Notes under the pieces: generated by a model
What the model was told of the DNA's origin: nothing
Databases searched by the model: none
The model's input: the letters and a program-made list of their open reading frames with translations, nothing else
Translations under genes and position numbers: made by a program
Source: Acholeplasmataceae bacterium UBA5769
GTDB lineage: Bacteria > Bacillota_I > Bacilli_A > Acholeplasmatales > Acholeplasmataceae
Assembly: GCA_002418725.1 (NCBI GenBank)
Contig: DIER01000027.1
Coordinates: 10,588-30,762 of the forward strand
Direction: 5' to 3'
DNA: 20,175 bases
Shown: in pieces, positions 1 through 6,810 of the stretch
Layout of the letters: every line of letters begins with the position of its first letter
Numbering within the stretch: the first letter of the stretch is position 1

Positions 1-577
1 AAGAACCTACTGCCTTATTTGAAAACCCACCGATGCCAATTGTGTTTAAAAACTGTAATGCGTTATAGCGATGGGCAATGAATGTTGCAACAGATGAAAT
101 CATCGCACCATACATCATCCCTATTAAAGGAACATAGATTACGTTTTTAAACTTAATTCTTTTGAGCATAAGCATAAAGATTAAGGTTGCAATCAGTGCA
201 AACACAAAGGCAAAAATGGATCTTAAAACTACGGGTTGATGTCCCATCAACAAATATCCGATGAGTACCCCTAAAATCGCAGCATTCGTCGTCCCTGCGG
301 TCGATGGTGAAATAAACTTATTACGACTAATCGCTTGCATAATCAAACCTGCAATCGATAAACTCGATGCTGTCAAAATGATTGCAACCGTGCGAGGAAT
401 GCGCGAAATCCAAATGATTTCCCATGCTCTAGAATCAAATTTAACGATATCCTTCCATGTTACATTTAAAACACCAATGGATAAAGATAGAAAAACAAGT
501 ACGATAAAAACGAAGACGAGAATCCATCTTTTATGCCATATGATTTTCTTCTTAACACGCTTATGCGCCATAAACAT
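1..577 (-). CDS. FecCD-family iron-siderophore ABC transporter permease, partial (C-terminus outside window)
   Basis: This is the membrane permease subunit of an iron-siderophore (FecCD/BtuC-type) ABC importer, which carries chelated iron across the cytoplasmic membrane. About 190 residues are visible before the window edge. After a basic N-terminus (HKRVKKK) comes a hydrophobic segment, then the family hallmark RIPRTVAIILTASSLSIAGL and QAISRNKFISPSTAGTTNAA, followed by two or three more membrane helices. This NKF.SP.TAGT form resembles the FatD/YclN/CeuB branch (family knowledge). Two in-frame ATGs are possible, at 577 and 571; neither has a strong ribosome binding site. The start lies inside the end of the upstream heme-oxygenase-like gene (overlap of 11 or 17 bp), so translation is probably coupled. 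The remaining transporter genes would lie to the left of the window. Confidence 0.85.
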   Translation of the reverse strand, partial: MFMAHKRVKKKIIWHKRWILVFVFIVLVFLSLSIGVLNVTWKDIVKFDSRAWEIIWISRIPRTVAIILTASSLSIAGLIMQAISRNKFISPSTAGTTNAAILGVLIGYLLMGHQPVVLRSIFAFVFALIATLIFMLMLKRIKFKNVIYVPLIGMMYGAMISSVATFIAHRYNALQFLNTIGIGGFSNKAVGS

Positions 578-887
578 CTGAAGCAATAACCTGATAAGCT
601 TCTCTTTTCATCTCGATTAAACCCTCAGGTTGTTTGTGGTGTGCATGATCTTTATTTTTATGCATAGCGATGTGCTCTGGACTACCTTCAAACTTATAAA
701 AAGCTTGCTTACTTTCCCAGTAAACCATGATACGCACCATATCTTTATCTGGATCTCTTTGATCCAGGAGAACATCTTTGCGAATAAAACCAGGAAAACT
801 TGACATGATATTCTTTTTTCCTGCGAACGCTTCTATCTCTTTTTCATGTCCTTTTTCAAACGTTAAAACTCTTGAAATAACATACAT
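561..887 (-). CDS. IsdG/HmoB-like antibiotic biosynthesis monooxygenase (ABM) domain protein
   Basis: A 108-residue ABM-fold (dimeric alpha-beta barrel) protein resembling IsdG-type heme-degrading monooxygenases in length and in motifs such as VLTFEKG near residue 10, WESKQAF at 57-63 and the MHK histidine at 76. The start is placed at the ATG at 887 rather than the in-frame GTG at 899, because AAGGTGAG lies 7 nt before the ATG and the protein then begins like the family (MYVISRVLTF). By remembered alignment to IsdI, His76 is kept, while the usual Asn6 and Trp66 are Arg6 and Phe66, so heme-degrading activity is not assured. It overlaps the start of an iron-siderophore permease, which supports a role in heme or iron metabolism. 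It could also be a non-heme ABM protein. Confidence 0.8.
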   Translation of the reverse strand: MYVISRVLTFEKGHEKEIEAFAGKKNIMSSFPGFIRKDVLLDQRDPDKDMVRIMVYWESKQAFYKFEGSPEHIAMHKNKDHAHHKQPEGLIEMKREAYQVIASDVYGA

Positions 888-933
888 GATGAAACTCACC
901 TTCTTCTACAACACTTACAATATTACATGCACT

Positions 934-962
934 ATTTTAGATAGATATCGCCTAAAAAGCAA
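934..962 (-). promoter_or_regulatory. Promoter of the heme-oxygenase-like/iron permease operon with possible DtxR/IdeR-like box
   Basis: On the minus strand a -35 TTGCTT (957-962) and -10 TAAAAT (934-939) are separated by 17 bp. The spacer is filled by TTAGGCGATATCTATCTAA (937-955), which has the TTAGG-N9-YCTAA, 19-bp layout of DtxR/IdeR iron boxes. A repressor bound there would block both promoter elements. The promoter is a reasonable call; the operator is inference. Confidence 0.5.
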
Positions 963-1009
963 AAGATACAACTTAGATTATAAATAGCCTAGTTATTTAT
1001 TCTAAACAT

Positions 1010-1037
1010 AAAAAAATAGCCCTATCTAGAGCTATTT
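1010..1037 (-). terminator. Rho-independent terminator of cysK-cysE
   Basis: Minus-strand AAATAGC (1031-1037) pairs with GCTATTT (1014-1020) around a 10-nt loop and runs into a T tract. The upstream arm and part of the loop lie inside the last codons of cysE. Confidence 0.75.
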
Positions 1038-1537
1038 CGATGTGCGGGAACCCCGATTAATTTTGAATATGGTGGTGCATCTTTGACAACAACTGCCCCT
1101 GCAGCAACCACACTATGTTCACCAATGTGAACAGGTCCCAAAATGGTCGCGTTCGCATACACAATGACATTGTTTCCCAGTTTTGGATGACGATCAACTT
1201 TCTCAAACGTATTAGACCCTAACGTGACACCGTGATAAAGTACACAGTTATCGCCAATCACTGAAGTTTCTCCAATGACTGTTCCCATGCCGTGGTCAAT
1301 GAAGACACCGTAACCAATCTGGGCGGCTGGATGGATGTCAATGCCCGTGATTTTCCGTGTTCGGTAACTCACCAGTCGTGCCCAGTTTTTTAAACCTTTT
1401 TGCCATAATTTATGTGCTCTTCTGTGACGTCTTAACGCAATCACTCCGGGATAGGTTAAGTAAATCATTAAACACGAAGGCGCTGCAGGATCATAAAGTT
1501 TTGCAGCTCTCACATCTTCAATCGTACATTTCATCAT
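1022..1537 (-). CDS. cysE: Serine O-acetyltransferase
   Basis: Transfers acetyl from acetyl-CoA to L-serine, giving O-acetylserine, the substrate of the cysteine synthase encoded immediately upstream. The 171-residue protein has a short helical N-terminus (DPAAPS, about 16-21) and a left-handed beta-helix of hexapeptide repeats from about residue 62 to the end. Asp67 (DIHP), His82 (IDHGMG) and His117 (RHP) match the catalytic Asp143, His158 and His193 of the E. coli enzyme by spacing. The usual GGTGKEKGKRHP loop is replaced by GSNTFEKVDRHP. It is shorter than the enterobacterial enzyme and lacks most of its N-terminal helical domain, as in other Gram-positive short forms. The ATG overlaps the cysK stop as ATGA, indicating coupled translation. 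Confidence 0.92.
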   Translation of the reverse strand: MMKCTIEDVRAAKLYDPAAPSCLMIYLTYPGVIALRRHRRAHKLWQKGLKNWARLVSYRTRKITGIDIHPAAQIGYGVFIDHGMGTVIGETSVIGDNCVLYHGVTLGSNTFEKVDRHPKLGNNVIVYANATILGPVHIGEHSVVAAGAVVVKDAPPYSKLIGVPAHRNSSR

Positions 1538-2463
1538 AGGTCATAGAGTGGGGTTGATAAATATCTTTCGCCTGTATCACATACGATAAAGACGATGCGT
1601 TTACCTTCCGCTTCCTTTCTTTTTGCAATTTCTAAAGCAGCGTGTAAAATAGCACCCGATGAGATCCCTGCAAAAACACCTTCGTTTTTCGCAAGCAATC
1701 TGGCACCATGAAATGCATCTTCGTTTGTGACTTGTATGATCTCATCAATCACATGCATGTTTAAAACCTCAGGAATGAACCCGGCACCAATACCTTGAAT
1801 TTTATGAGGACCTGGCTTTCCTCCAGAAAGCACAGGTGAATCTTTTGGTTCTACAGCAATGATTTTAACGTTAGGGTTATGTTTCTTAAGCACTTCACCA
1901 ACGCCGGTGATGGTACCACCTGTACCGACACCTGCAATAAAATAATCAACGATACCATCGGTATCCTCTAAAATTTCTAAAGCGGTTGTCTTTCGGTGCA
2001 TCTCAGGATTTGCTTTGTTTTCGAATTGCATCGGAATCACGACATGTGGATCATTTTTTTTAAGTTCATTGGCTTTTTGAATGGAACCCTTCATGCCCAG
2101 TGCAGCCTCAGTGAGTATCACGTCTGCGCCAAGTGCTTTGACGATTTGAACACGTTCCTTTGAGACCGTTTCTGGCATAATCAATGTTAGTTTGTATCCT
2201 TTGGATGCACAAATAAATGCCAAACCAATCCCTGTATTTCCTGAGGTTGGTTCAACAAAGTGGGTATCTTTTGTAACCACCATGTGGTTTTCAATCGATT
2301 GAATCAAAGCGAGTGCTAAACGGTCTTTGACACTCGATAATGGATTATGTTGTTCGAGTTTTCCCACCAACGATGCTTTTAACTGAAACATACGCTCAAG
2401 GTTGTTCATACGTAAAAGCGGGGTTTTCCCGATTAACTCTGTATATTGATTTGCAATTCTCAT
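1534..2463 (-). CDS. cysK: Cysteine synthase A (O-acetylserine thiol-lyase)
   Basis: PLP enzyme that makes L-cysteine from O-acetylserine and sulfide in the cytoplasm. At 309 residues it has the normal family length. Visible motifs are the Schiff-base lysine in NPLSSVKDRLA (Lys46), the substrate loop PTSGNTG (about 72-78), the phosphate-binding GVGTGGTITG (about 178-187) and CDTGERYLST near the C-terminus. The ATG is preceded by AAAGGAG. It is the first gene of a cysK-cysE pair, so both steps from serine to cysteine are co-expressed. Bacterial CysK and CysE can form a regulatory complex through the CysE C-terminal Ile. Here CysE ends NSSR, so that anchoring residue is absent (seen), and complex formation in the classic way is doubtful (inference). 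Confidence 0.95.
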   Translation of the reverse strand: MRIANQYTELIGKTPLLRMNNLERMFQLKASLVGKLEQHNPLSSVKDRLALALIQSIENHMVVTKDTHFVEPTSGNTGIGLAFICASKGYKLTLIMPETVSKERVQIVKALGADVILTEAALGMKGSIQKANELKKNDPHVVIPMQFENKANPEMHRKTTALEILEDTDGIVDYFIAGVGTGGTITGVGEVLKKHNPNVKIIAVEPKDSPVLSGGKPGPHKIQGIGAGFIPEVLNMHVIDEIIQVTNEDAFHGARLLAKNEGVFAGISSGAILHAALEIAKRKEAEGKRIVFIVCDTGERYLSTPLYDL

Positions 2464-2490
2464 CAGACTTCATCTCCTTTAGGCATCCTT

Positions 2491-2496
2491 ATTATA
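2491..2496 (-). promoter_or_regulatory. Probable -10 element of cysK-cysE
   Basis: A perfect TATAAT lies about 27 bp upstream of the cysK ATG on the minus strand. No good -35 element is visible at 16-18 bp spacing, so an activator may be needed. The implied leader is only about 20 nt, too short for a T-box or other riboswitch. Confidence 0.4.
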
Positions 2497-2569
2497 CTTA
2501 ATATCTACAATCTTTGCATGAAAGATGATATAAGATAACGCTTACTACGTGACCAAACATCAAAAAGGC

Positions 2570-2597
2570 TTGTCAACAAGAAAAAATATGTTATAAT
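2570..2597 (+). promoter_or_regulatory. Strong promoter of the metallo-beta-lactamase-fold gene, almost leaderless
   Basis: TTGTCA (2570-2575), a 16-bp spacer and TATAAT (2592-2597). The predicted transcription start falls near 2604, about 10 nt or less before the chosen start codon. The first in-frame ATG (2596) is inside the -10 box and cannot serve as the start for this transcript. Confidence 0.75.
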
Positions 2598-2613
2598 GCA
2601 ACAGGTGATGAAA

Positions 2614-3213
2614 ATGGAAATAATCCGTTTTTCGCTTGGCAGTCTTAGAAGTAATTGCTATATTGTAAGCGAAGAAAAAAGAGCATTTATCGTTGATCCA
2701 GGTTATGAATCCGATGATGTTCTCAAATACATAAAAAGACACGAGCTTCACGTAGAAGCGATCTATATTACACACGGTCATCCCGATCATGTCGGTGGTG
2801 TCAAACAAATGAAGGAAGCTTATGGTGTGCCTGTTTATGCACCTCATAAGGACCGCATCTGGATGGGTAAGACAAGTTATAACCAAATCGGTTATGAAAT
2901 CCCTGTTGACAACTGGGTACATGATCAAGAAACCATAGATTTCATTGGTCACAGTTTTACAGTCTATGAAACACCTGGTCATTCTGAAGGTAGTACCGTA
3001 CTCTATACCGATCATCTATTATTTTCAGGTGATACATTGTTTTTCCAAAGCATTGGTAGAACTGATATTCCATTATCTGATGCAACAGCTATCTATCATT
3101 CGATCAAACGTATGTATCAACTTTTTGATGAAGATACGGTTGTTTATCCTGGACATGGGAAAGCAACCGACATCGGTCATGAAAAAAAATTCAATCCTTT
3201 TGTACGTGGATAA
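2614..3213 (+). CDS. Metallo-beta-lactamase-fold hydrolase, glyoxalase II-like
   Basis: A 199-residue single-domain MBL-fold metal hydrolase of the short glyoxalase II-like type, probably binding two metal ions in the cytoplasm; its substrate (a thioester or similar) cannot be read from sequence. Metal ligands are in THGHPDH (His54, His56, Asp58, His59), His123 (PGHSEGS), Asp140 (FSGDTLF) and His181 (YPGHGKAT). The family N-terminus (G.L.SNCYIV) is present. The start is set at 2614, with AGGTGA just upstream (2603-2608). The reading frame is open from 2596, but that ATG overlaps the promoter -10; the ATG at 2608 is a second candidate. It is monocistronic, with its own promoter and terminator. 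Confidence 0.88.
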   Translation: MEIIRFSLGSLRSNCYIVSEEKRAFIVDPGYESDDVLKYIKRHELHVEAIYITHGHPDHVGGVKQMKEAYGVPVYAPHKDRIWMGKTSYNQIGYEIPVDNWVHDQETIDFIGHSFTVYETPGHSEGSTVLYTDHLLFSGDTLFFQSIGRTDIPLSDATAIYHSIKRMYQLFDEDTVVYPGHGKATDIGHEKKFNPFVRG

Positions 3214-3240
3214 CAGAAGACATGCGCTTCTGTTTTTTTT
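3212..3240 (+). terminator. Rho-independent terminator
   Basis: AACAGAAG (3212-3219), a 7-nt loop, CTTCTGTT (3227-3234), then an uninterrupted T run to 3240, directly after the MBL-fold gene. Confidence 0.85.
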
Positions 3241-3243
3241 ATG

Positions 3244-3252
3244 TGATATAAT
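3244..3252 (+). promoter_or_regulatory. Extended -10 promoter of the threonine aldolase gene
   Basis: TGATATAAT gives a TGn-extended, perfect -10 (TATAAT at 3247-3252) about 28 bp before the start codon. No clear -35 is present because the preceding terminator occupies that place. Confidence 0.5.
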
Positions 3253-3279
3253 TTGATTAATGAACGAGAGGTATGAATC

Positions 3280-4287
3280 ATGATACATTTTAGAAACGAT
3301 TATAACGATTTAGCTCATCCTAAACTTTTAGAGATGATGATGACTTACCAAAGGGAAGCACATCTGGGTTATGGGATGGATCATCACTCAAGAAAAGCGC
3401 GTGAAACCATTCAAAAACACATCAAAACACCTGTTTTTATTCACTTTATGACCGGTGGCACATCAACCAATTTAACGGTCATCTCACATCTTTTAAAACC
3501 TTTTGAAGCGGTCATCTCTGCAAAAACAGGTCACATTGAAGTGCATGAAACCGGAGCTATTGAAGCGACCGGACATAAAATCATTACCCTTGAAACGAAA
3601 GATGGAAAATTAACTGCAAACATGGTTAAGGATGCCTTTGAGACTTTCACGGATGAACACATGGTTAAACCCAAAATGGTCTACATCTCACAGGCTACAG
3701 AAACAGGCATGGTTTACCTTAAGGAAGAACTTATCGCCCTTTATGAAACATGTAAAGCTTTAGACCTTTACCTTTTCGTCGATGGTGCAAGACTTGGTGT
3801 TGCCTTAACTTCAAACATCTCTGATCTCACCCTAGATGATATGGTCAATTATACCGATATCTTCTACATTGGTGGTACAAAAAATGGCGCCCTTTTAGGT
3901 GAGGCTTTGATCACCAAACATGAACATCTTGATGCTTATTTTCGCTATTCGATGAAAAGACAAGGTGGATTGCTTGCGAAAGGCTTTTTAGTGGGTATGC
4001 AGTTTGAAGGTCTGTTTAGAGATAACTTGTTCTTTGAAATCGGAAGACACGCCAACAACATGGCATCTTATCTTGTCTCAGGTTTAAAAAACATTGGCCT
4101 TATATTTAATGAGACACCAACCAATCAACAGTTCATTACACTTCCTAAATCAAAAGTGGAACAACTCAAAAAGACATATACATTTGAGATCTGGCAAGAT
4201 TTCAAAACACATCAAATGATTCGACTCGTCACCACATATCGCACGACTAAAGAAGACATTGATACGCTCATTTTCGATTTAACTTAA
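3280..4287 (+). CDS. Low-specificity threonine aldolase / aromatic beta-eliminating lyase family PLP enzyme
   Basis: A fold-type I PLP enzyme of 335 residues, the usual length for threonine aldolases, which split threonine or allo-threonine into glycine and acetaldehyde. It starts with RNDYNDLAHPKLLEMM, typical of the family. The cofactor site is visible as GGTSTN (59-64), His85/His89 near the ring-stacking position, Asp168 and Arg171 in VDGARLG, and the Schiff-base lysine Lys201 in IGGTKNG. The ATG has GAGAGG 8 nt upstream. It is a single-gene unit on the plus strand, between terminators. Other beta-eliminating lyases or amino-acid aldolases in this family share the same motifs, so substrate choice is uncertain. 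It may supply glycine alongside the serine-handling genes nearby. Confidence 0.85.
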   Translation: MIHFRNDYNDLAHPKLLEMMMTYQREAHLGYGMDHHSRKARETIQKHIKTPVFIHFMTGGTSTNLTVISHLLKPFEAVISAKTGHIEVHETGAIEATGHKIITLETKDGKLTANMVKDAFETFTDEHMVKPKMVYISQATETGMVYLKEELIALYETCKALDLYLFVDGARLGVALTSNISDLTLDDMVNYTDIFYIGGTKNGALLGEALITKHEHLDAYFRYSMKRQGGLLAKGFLVGMQFEGLFRDNLFFEIGRHANNMASYLVSGLKNIGLIFNETPTNQQFITLPKSKVEQLKKTYTFEIWQDFKTHQMIRLVTTYRTTKEDIDTLIFDLT

Positions 4288-4315
4288 AACAAAAACGCCG
4301 TTTGGCGTTTTCTTT
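4286..4315. terminator. Bidirectional Rho-independent terminator between convergent genes
   Basis: AAAACGCC (4292-4299), a GTTT loop and GGCGTTTT (4304-4311) form a symmetric hairpin with T-rich flanks on both strands. It can end both the aldolase transcript (plus) and the rRNA methyltransferase transcript (minus). Confidence 0.85.
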
Positions 4316-5594
4316 ATTTTTGAGATAGGATAACGAGTGTTTCACATTCGGTTGTTTGAGGAAACATCCGGATGGGATACACTTTTTTAATGTCATAAGA
4401 TGCCTTAAGTAAGCCTAAATCTCTAGACAATGTTTTTAAATCACAAGACAGATAGAAGACCTGTTGAAAGGGTCTTTCAAGCATGGCTTGAATGAGTGCT
4501 GGCATTAAGCCATTTCTTGGTGGATCAACCACTAAAACATCTGCATCGTGTTTTTGAACTTCTTCTTCAGCACGTCCCATGACAACATCGACATGTTTAA
4601 AATGTGAAGTCTCTTTTACCTGATTCGCCATTTTAATGGCATCTTCGTTGGTTTCAATTAAAGTCACATGTTTGACTTTATCAGCTAAATAAAAACCGAT
4701 ACTTCCAACGCCACTGTATGCATCGATAACAGCGGAATCTGGGTCAACATTTTGTTTGATGATATCGTAGGCTAAGGTTGCTACAGGCACATTGATTTGG
4801 AAGAATGATTGATCTGTTACCGGAAAGGATAGATTCCCGATGTGTTGTTCAATGACTTCACTACCAAAGAGTACATGCGAGGTTGAACCTAAGATTTTTC
4901 TTTTTTCATCTTTGATGTTTAGGGTCACACCAATCACAGGTGGCATCATTTTAAACGCTTGAACCAATTGCGTTAACCCTTTAAATGTTGTTTTCGTCGC
5001 AATCAATGTGACGAGTGCTTCCTTTTTTTGATTGGTTCTAATCGATATTCCTTTTAAGATACTTGGGTCAATGTTAATGCGTTTTTGCTGTATGTGTTTG
5101 ATGATTAAATTCGTGATCTCATCGGTTAACAAAAACGATTGAAAGGGAATTAATCCTCGACCATCTTCGTGGTATAAACCTAAGGTTAGTTGGTTTTTAA
5201 ACATGACATGAAAGACGGACTTATTACGATAGTTTGTAAAGTGTCTATCTGTGATGATGTCTTCCACTTGGACATCGAGTCCACCCACTTTAGAAAGTGT
5301 GTTTTGGGTAAGTTTTTTTTGCCAAAGCAGTTGTGCATCATCCTTCATATGGTATAAATCCATACTGCCTAATGTATTTTCTACACCTTCTTTGCGCATG
5401 TTTGATGCTTCAATTAAATCCACAACAAACCCTTCTGCAAAGCGCTTTTTAAGCGTTTTAATTTCTATTAATGCCGTTTCTCCTTCAAGCAATCCTTTAA
5501 CAAAGATGACTAACTCTTCGTGCTTGACAATCCCTTGTCCAAGGTAATCCACATCGATGGCCTTTCCTTGAAATGTGCTACCAACAGTTAACAT
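4314..5594 (-). CDS. rlmD: 23S rRNA (uracil-5-)-methyltransferase, RumA/RlmD family, without Fe-S cysteines
   Basis: SAM-dependent methyltransferase that methylates C5 of uridine in 23S rRNA (RlmCD/RlmD type; the exact position is not readable). The 426 residues comprise an N-terminal TRAM domain (about 1-60), a central domain and a C-terminal Rossmann domain with FFQINVPVA, the SAM motif DAYSGVGSIGFY, VVDPPRNGL, the catalytic Cys in YLSCD and the catalytic Glu in TTECETL. The start is at 5594 because AAGGAGG lies 6 nt upstream; an in-frame start at 5627 would add 11 uncharacteristic residues and a longer overlap. The site aligned with the Fe-S motif CGGCQLQH reads LGSMDLYH, and the protein has only two cysteines in all, so no [4Fe-4S] cluster can form. 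It overlaps the end of the serine ammonia-lyase gene by 17 bp. Confidence 0.88.
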   Translation of the reverse strand: MLTVGSTFQGKAIDVDYLGQGIVKHEELVIFVKGLLEGETALIEIKTLKKRFAEGFVVDLIEASNMRKEGVENTLGSMDLYHMKDDAQLLWQKKLTQNTLSKVGGLDVQVEDIITDRHFTNYRNKSVFHVMFKNQLTLGLYHEDGRGLIPFQSFLLTDEITNLIIKHIQQKRINIDPSILKGISIRTNQKKEALVTLIATKTTFKGLTQLVQAFKMMPPVIGVTLNIKDEKRKILGSTSHVLFGSEVIEQHIGNLSFPVTDQSFFQINVPVATLAYDIIKQNVDPDSAVIDAYSGVGSIGFYLADKVKHVTLIETNEDAIKMANQVKETSHFKHVDVVMGRAEEEVQKHDADVLVVDPPRNGLMPALIQAMLERPFQQVFYLSCDLKTLSRDLGLLKASYDIKKVYPIRMFPQTTECETLVILSQK

Positions 5595-6792
5595 CGTCTT
5601 CCTCCTTGAAGTAATACGCCAATCCACCTTGTGAGGTTTCTTTATAGGATTGGTGCATATCTAAACCTGTTTGATACATGGTTTGAACCACCATGTCAAA
5701 TGATATTTTTCTTGAATCTGTTAAAAAGTAAGCGAGACCACATGCATCGATCGCACGAAGTGCAGCAACCGCATTGCGTTCAATACATGGAATTTGTACA
5801 TACCCATTAACGGGGTCACATGTCAAACCTAAATGGTGTTCCATGGCAATTTCTGCTGCATATTCAATTTGATCCATGGAGAGATTAAACAGTGTCGCAT
5901 GTGCTGCTGCAGCCATGGAGCATGCACTACCAATCTCTGCTTGACATCCAGCAACGGCACCAGAAATCGATGCGTTATGCTTAATGATATTTCCGATGAG
6001 TCCTGCAACAGCCAACCCATTGATCACTCTTTCTTTAGACATAAAGTGATGTTTTTCATGCATGTAGTAAAGGACTGCAGGAAGCACACCACATGCCCCA
6101 CAGGTTGGTGCTGTAACGATGATGCCACCGCCAGCATTTTCCTCTGAAACAGCGAATGCATAGCTTGCTACAAGTCGATTTTCAACAAGTTCAGGAACAT
6201 CGGTTGCCTTTAGCTTACTATAAAGTTCAGGTGCTTTACGCTTCATCTTTAAAGGACCTGGAAGCACACCATGTGTGGCAATCCCCCTAACGATTGATGC
6301 CTTCATCGCTTCCCAAATGTCTTCTAAGAAAACTTTGATCTGTTCACCTTCGACTTCATAGACATAATCATGAAGTGTCATGTGCTTACTCTTACAATAT
6401 TTTTTAATCTCTTTAAACGTTTGGTGAGGGTAGATATGAATCTCATCTTCTTTCTCACCGACAAAGACGATGCGTCCACCACCTGTACTATTGACTTCCT
6501 TTTCAATCACTAACTGATCATTTTCATATCCTTTAATGATTAAAGTGTTGGGATGTCTTGTTAAATCGATAGACGTCAAAAAAGTCACGGGAGTTTCTCC
6601 CAATGACTCTTTGATCGCTTCTTCTGTTAAATGCCCTTTACCTGTGAGTGCAAGTGAGTTATATAGCATAATCTCGAAACGATCACATGATGGACACATG
6701 GTTTTACACATCTTAGCTGCCTTAGCTGGACCCATCGTGTGTGAACTCGATGGACCATGTCCGACTTGGTAAAGAGAGGTTATTGATAGCAT
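5578..6792 (-). CDS. sdaA: L-serine ammonia-lyase (serine dehydratase), iron-sulfur dependent, single chain
   Basis: Deaminates L-serine to pyruvate and ammonia using a [4Fe-4S] cluster. Beta and alpha domains are fused: the beta domain begins VGHGPSSSHTMGP (10-22) and the alpha domain carries SEENAGGG and APTCGACG (about 216-235). Numbered from the chosen start, Cys283 (AGCQAE), Cys325 (LTCDPV) and Cys336 (IPCIERN) have the C-x41-C-x10-C spacing of the cluster ligands. The penultimate residue is Cys403, matching the inhibitory tail-in-active-site cysteine described for bacterial single-chain enzymes (family knowledge). ATG 6792 is preferred because the protein then begins at the conserved N-terminus. 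An in-frame GTG at 6804 lies only 2 nt from the AGGA site, so the start is uncertain by four residues. It follows the M32 peptidase gene directly. Confidence 0.93.
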   Translation of the reverse strand: MLSITSLYQVGHGPSSSHTMGPAKAAKMCKTMCPSCDRFEIMLYNSLALTGKGHLTEEAIKESLGETPVTFLTSIDLTRHPNTLIIKGYENDQLVIEKEVNSTGGGRIVFVGEKEDEIHIYPHQTFKEIKKYCKSKHMTLHDYVYEVEGEQIKVFLEDIWEAMKASIVRGIATHGVLPGPLKMKRKAPELYSKLKATDVPELVENRLVASYAFAVSEENAGGGIIVTAPTCGACGVLPAVLYYMHEKHHFMSKERVINGLAVAGLIGNIIKHNASISGAVAGCQAEIGSACSMAAAAHATLFNLSMDQIEYAAEIAMEHHLGLTCDPVNGYVQIPCIERNAVAALRAIDACGLAYFLTDSRKISFDMVVQTMYQTGLDMHQSYKETSQGGLAYYFKEEDDVNCW

Positions 6793-6810
6793 CGTTGATG
6801 TCACATTCCT

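Noticed and set aside
2464..2595. T-box or S-box riboswitch before cysK
   Set aside because: The -10 element leaves a leader of only about 20 nt; no T-box motif or antiterminator fold is present.
2560..3015. Minus-strand 151-residue frame opposite the MBL-fold hydrolase
   Set aside because: It is antisense to a gene with complete metal-binding motifs, has no family features and starts without a ribosome binding site.
5251..6147. Plus-strand frames of about 100 residues opposite rlmD and the serine ammonia-lyase
   Set aside because: Mirror-strand frames with Ser/Cys-rich, low-information translations over strongly conserved genes; no start signals.
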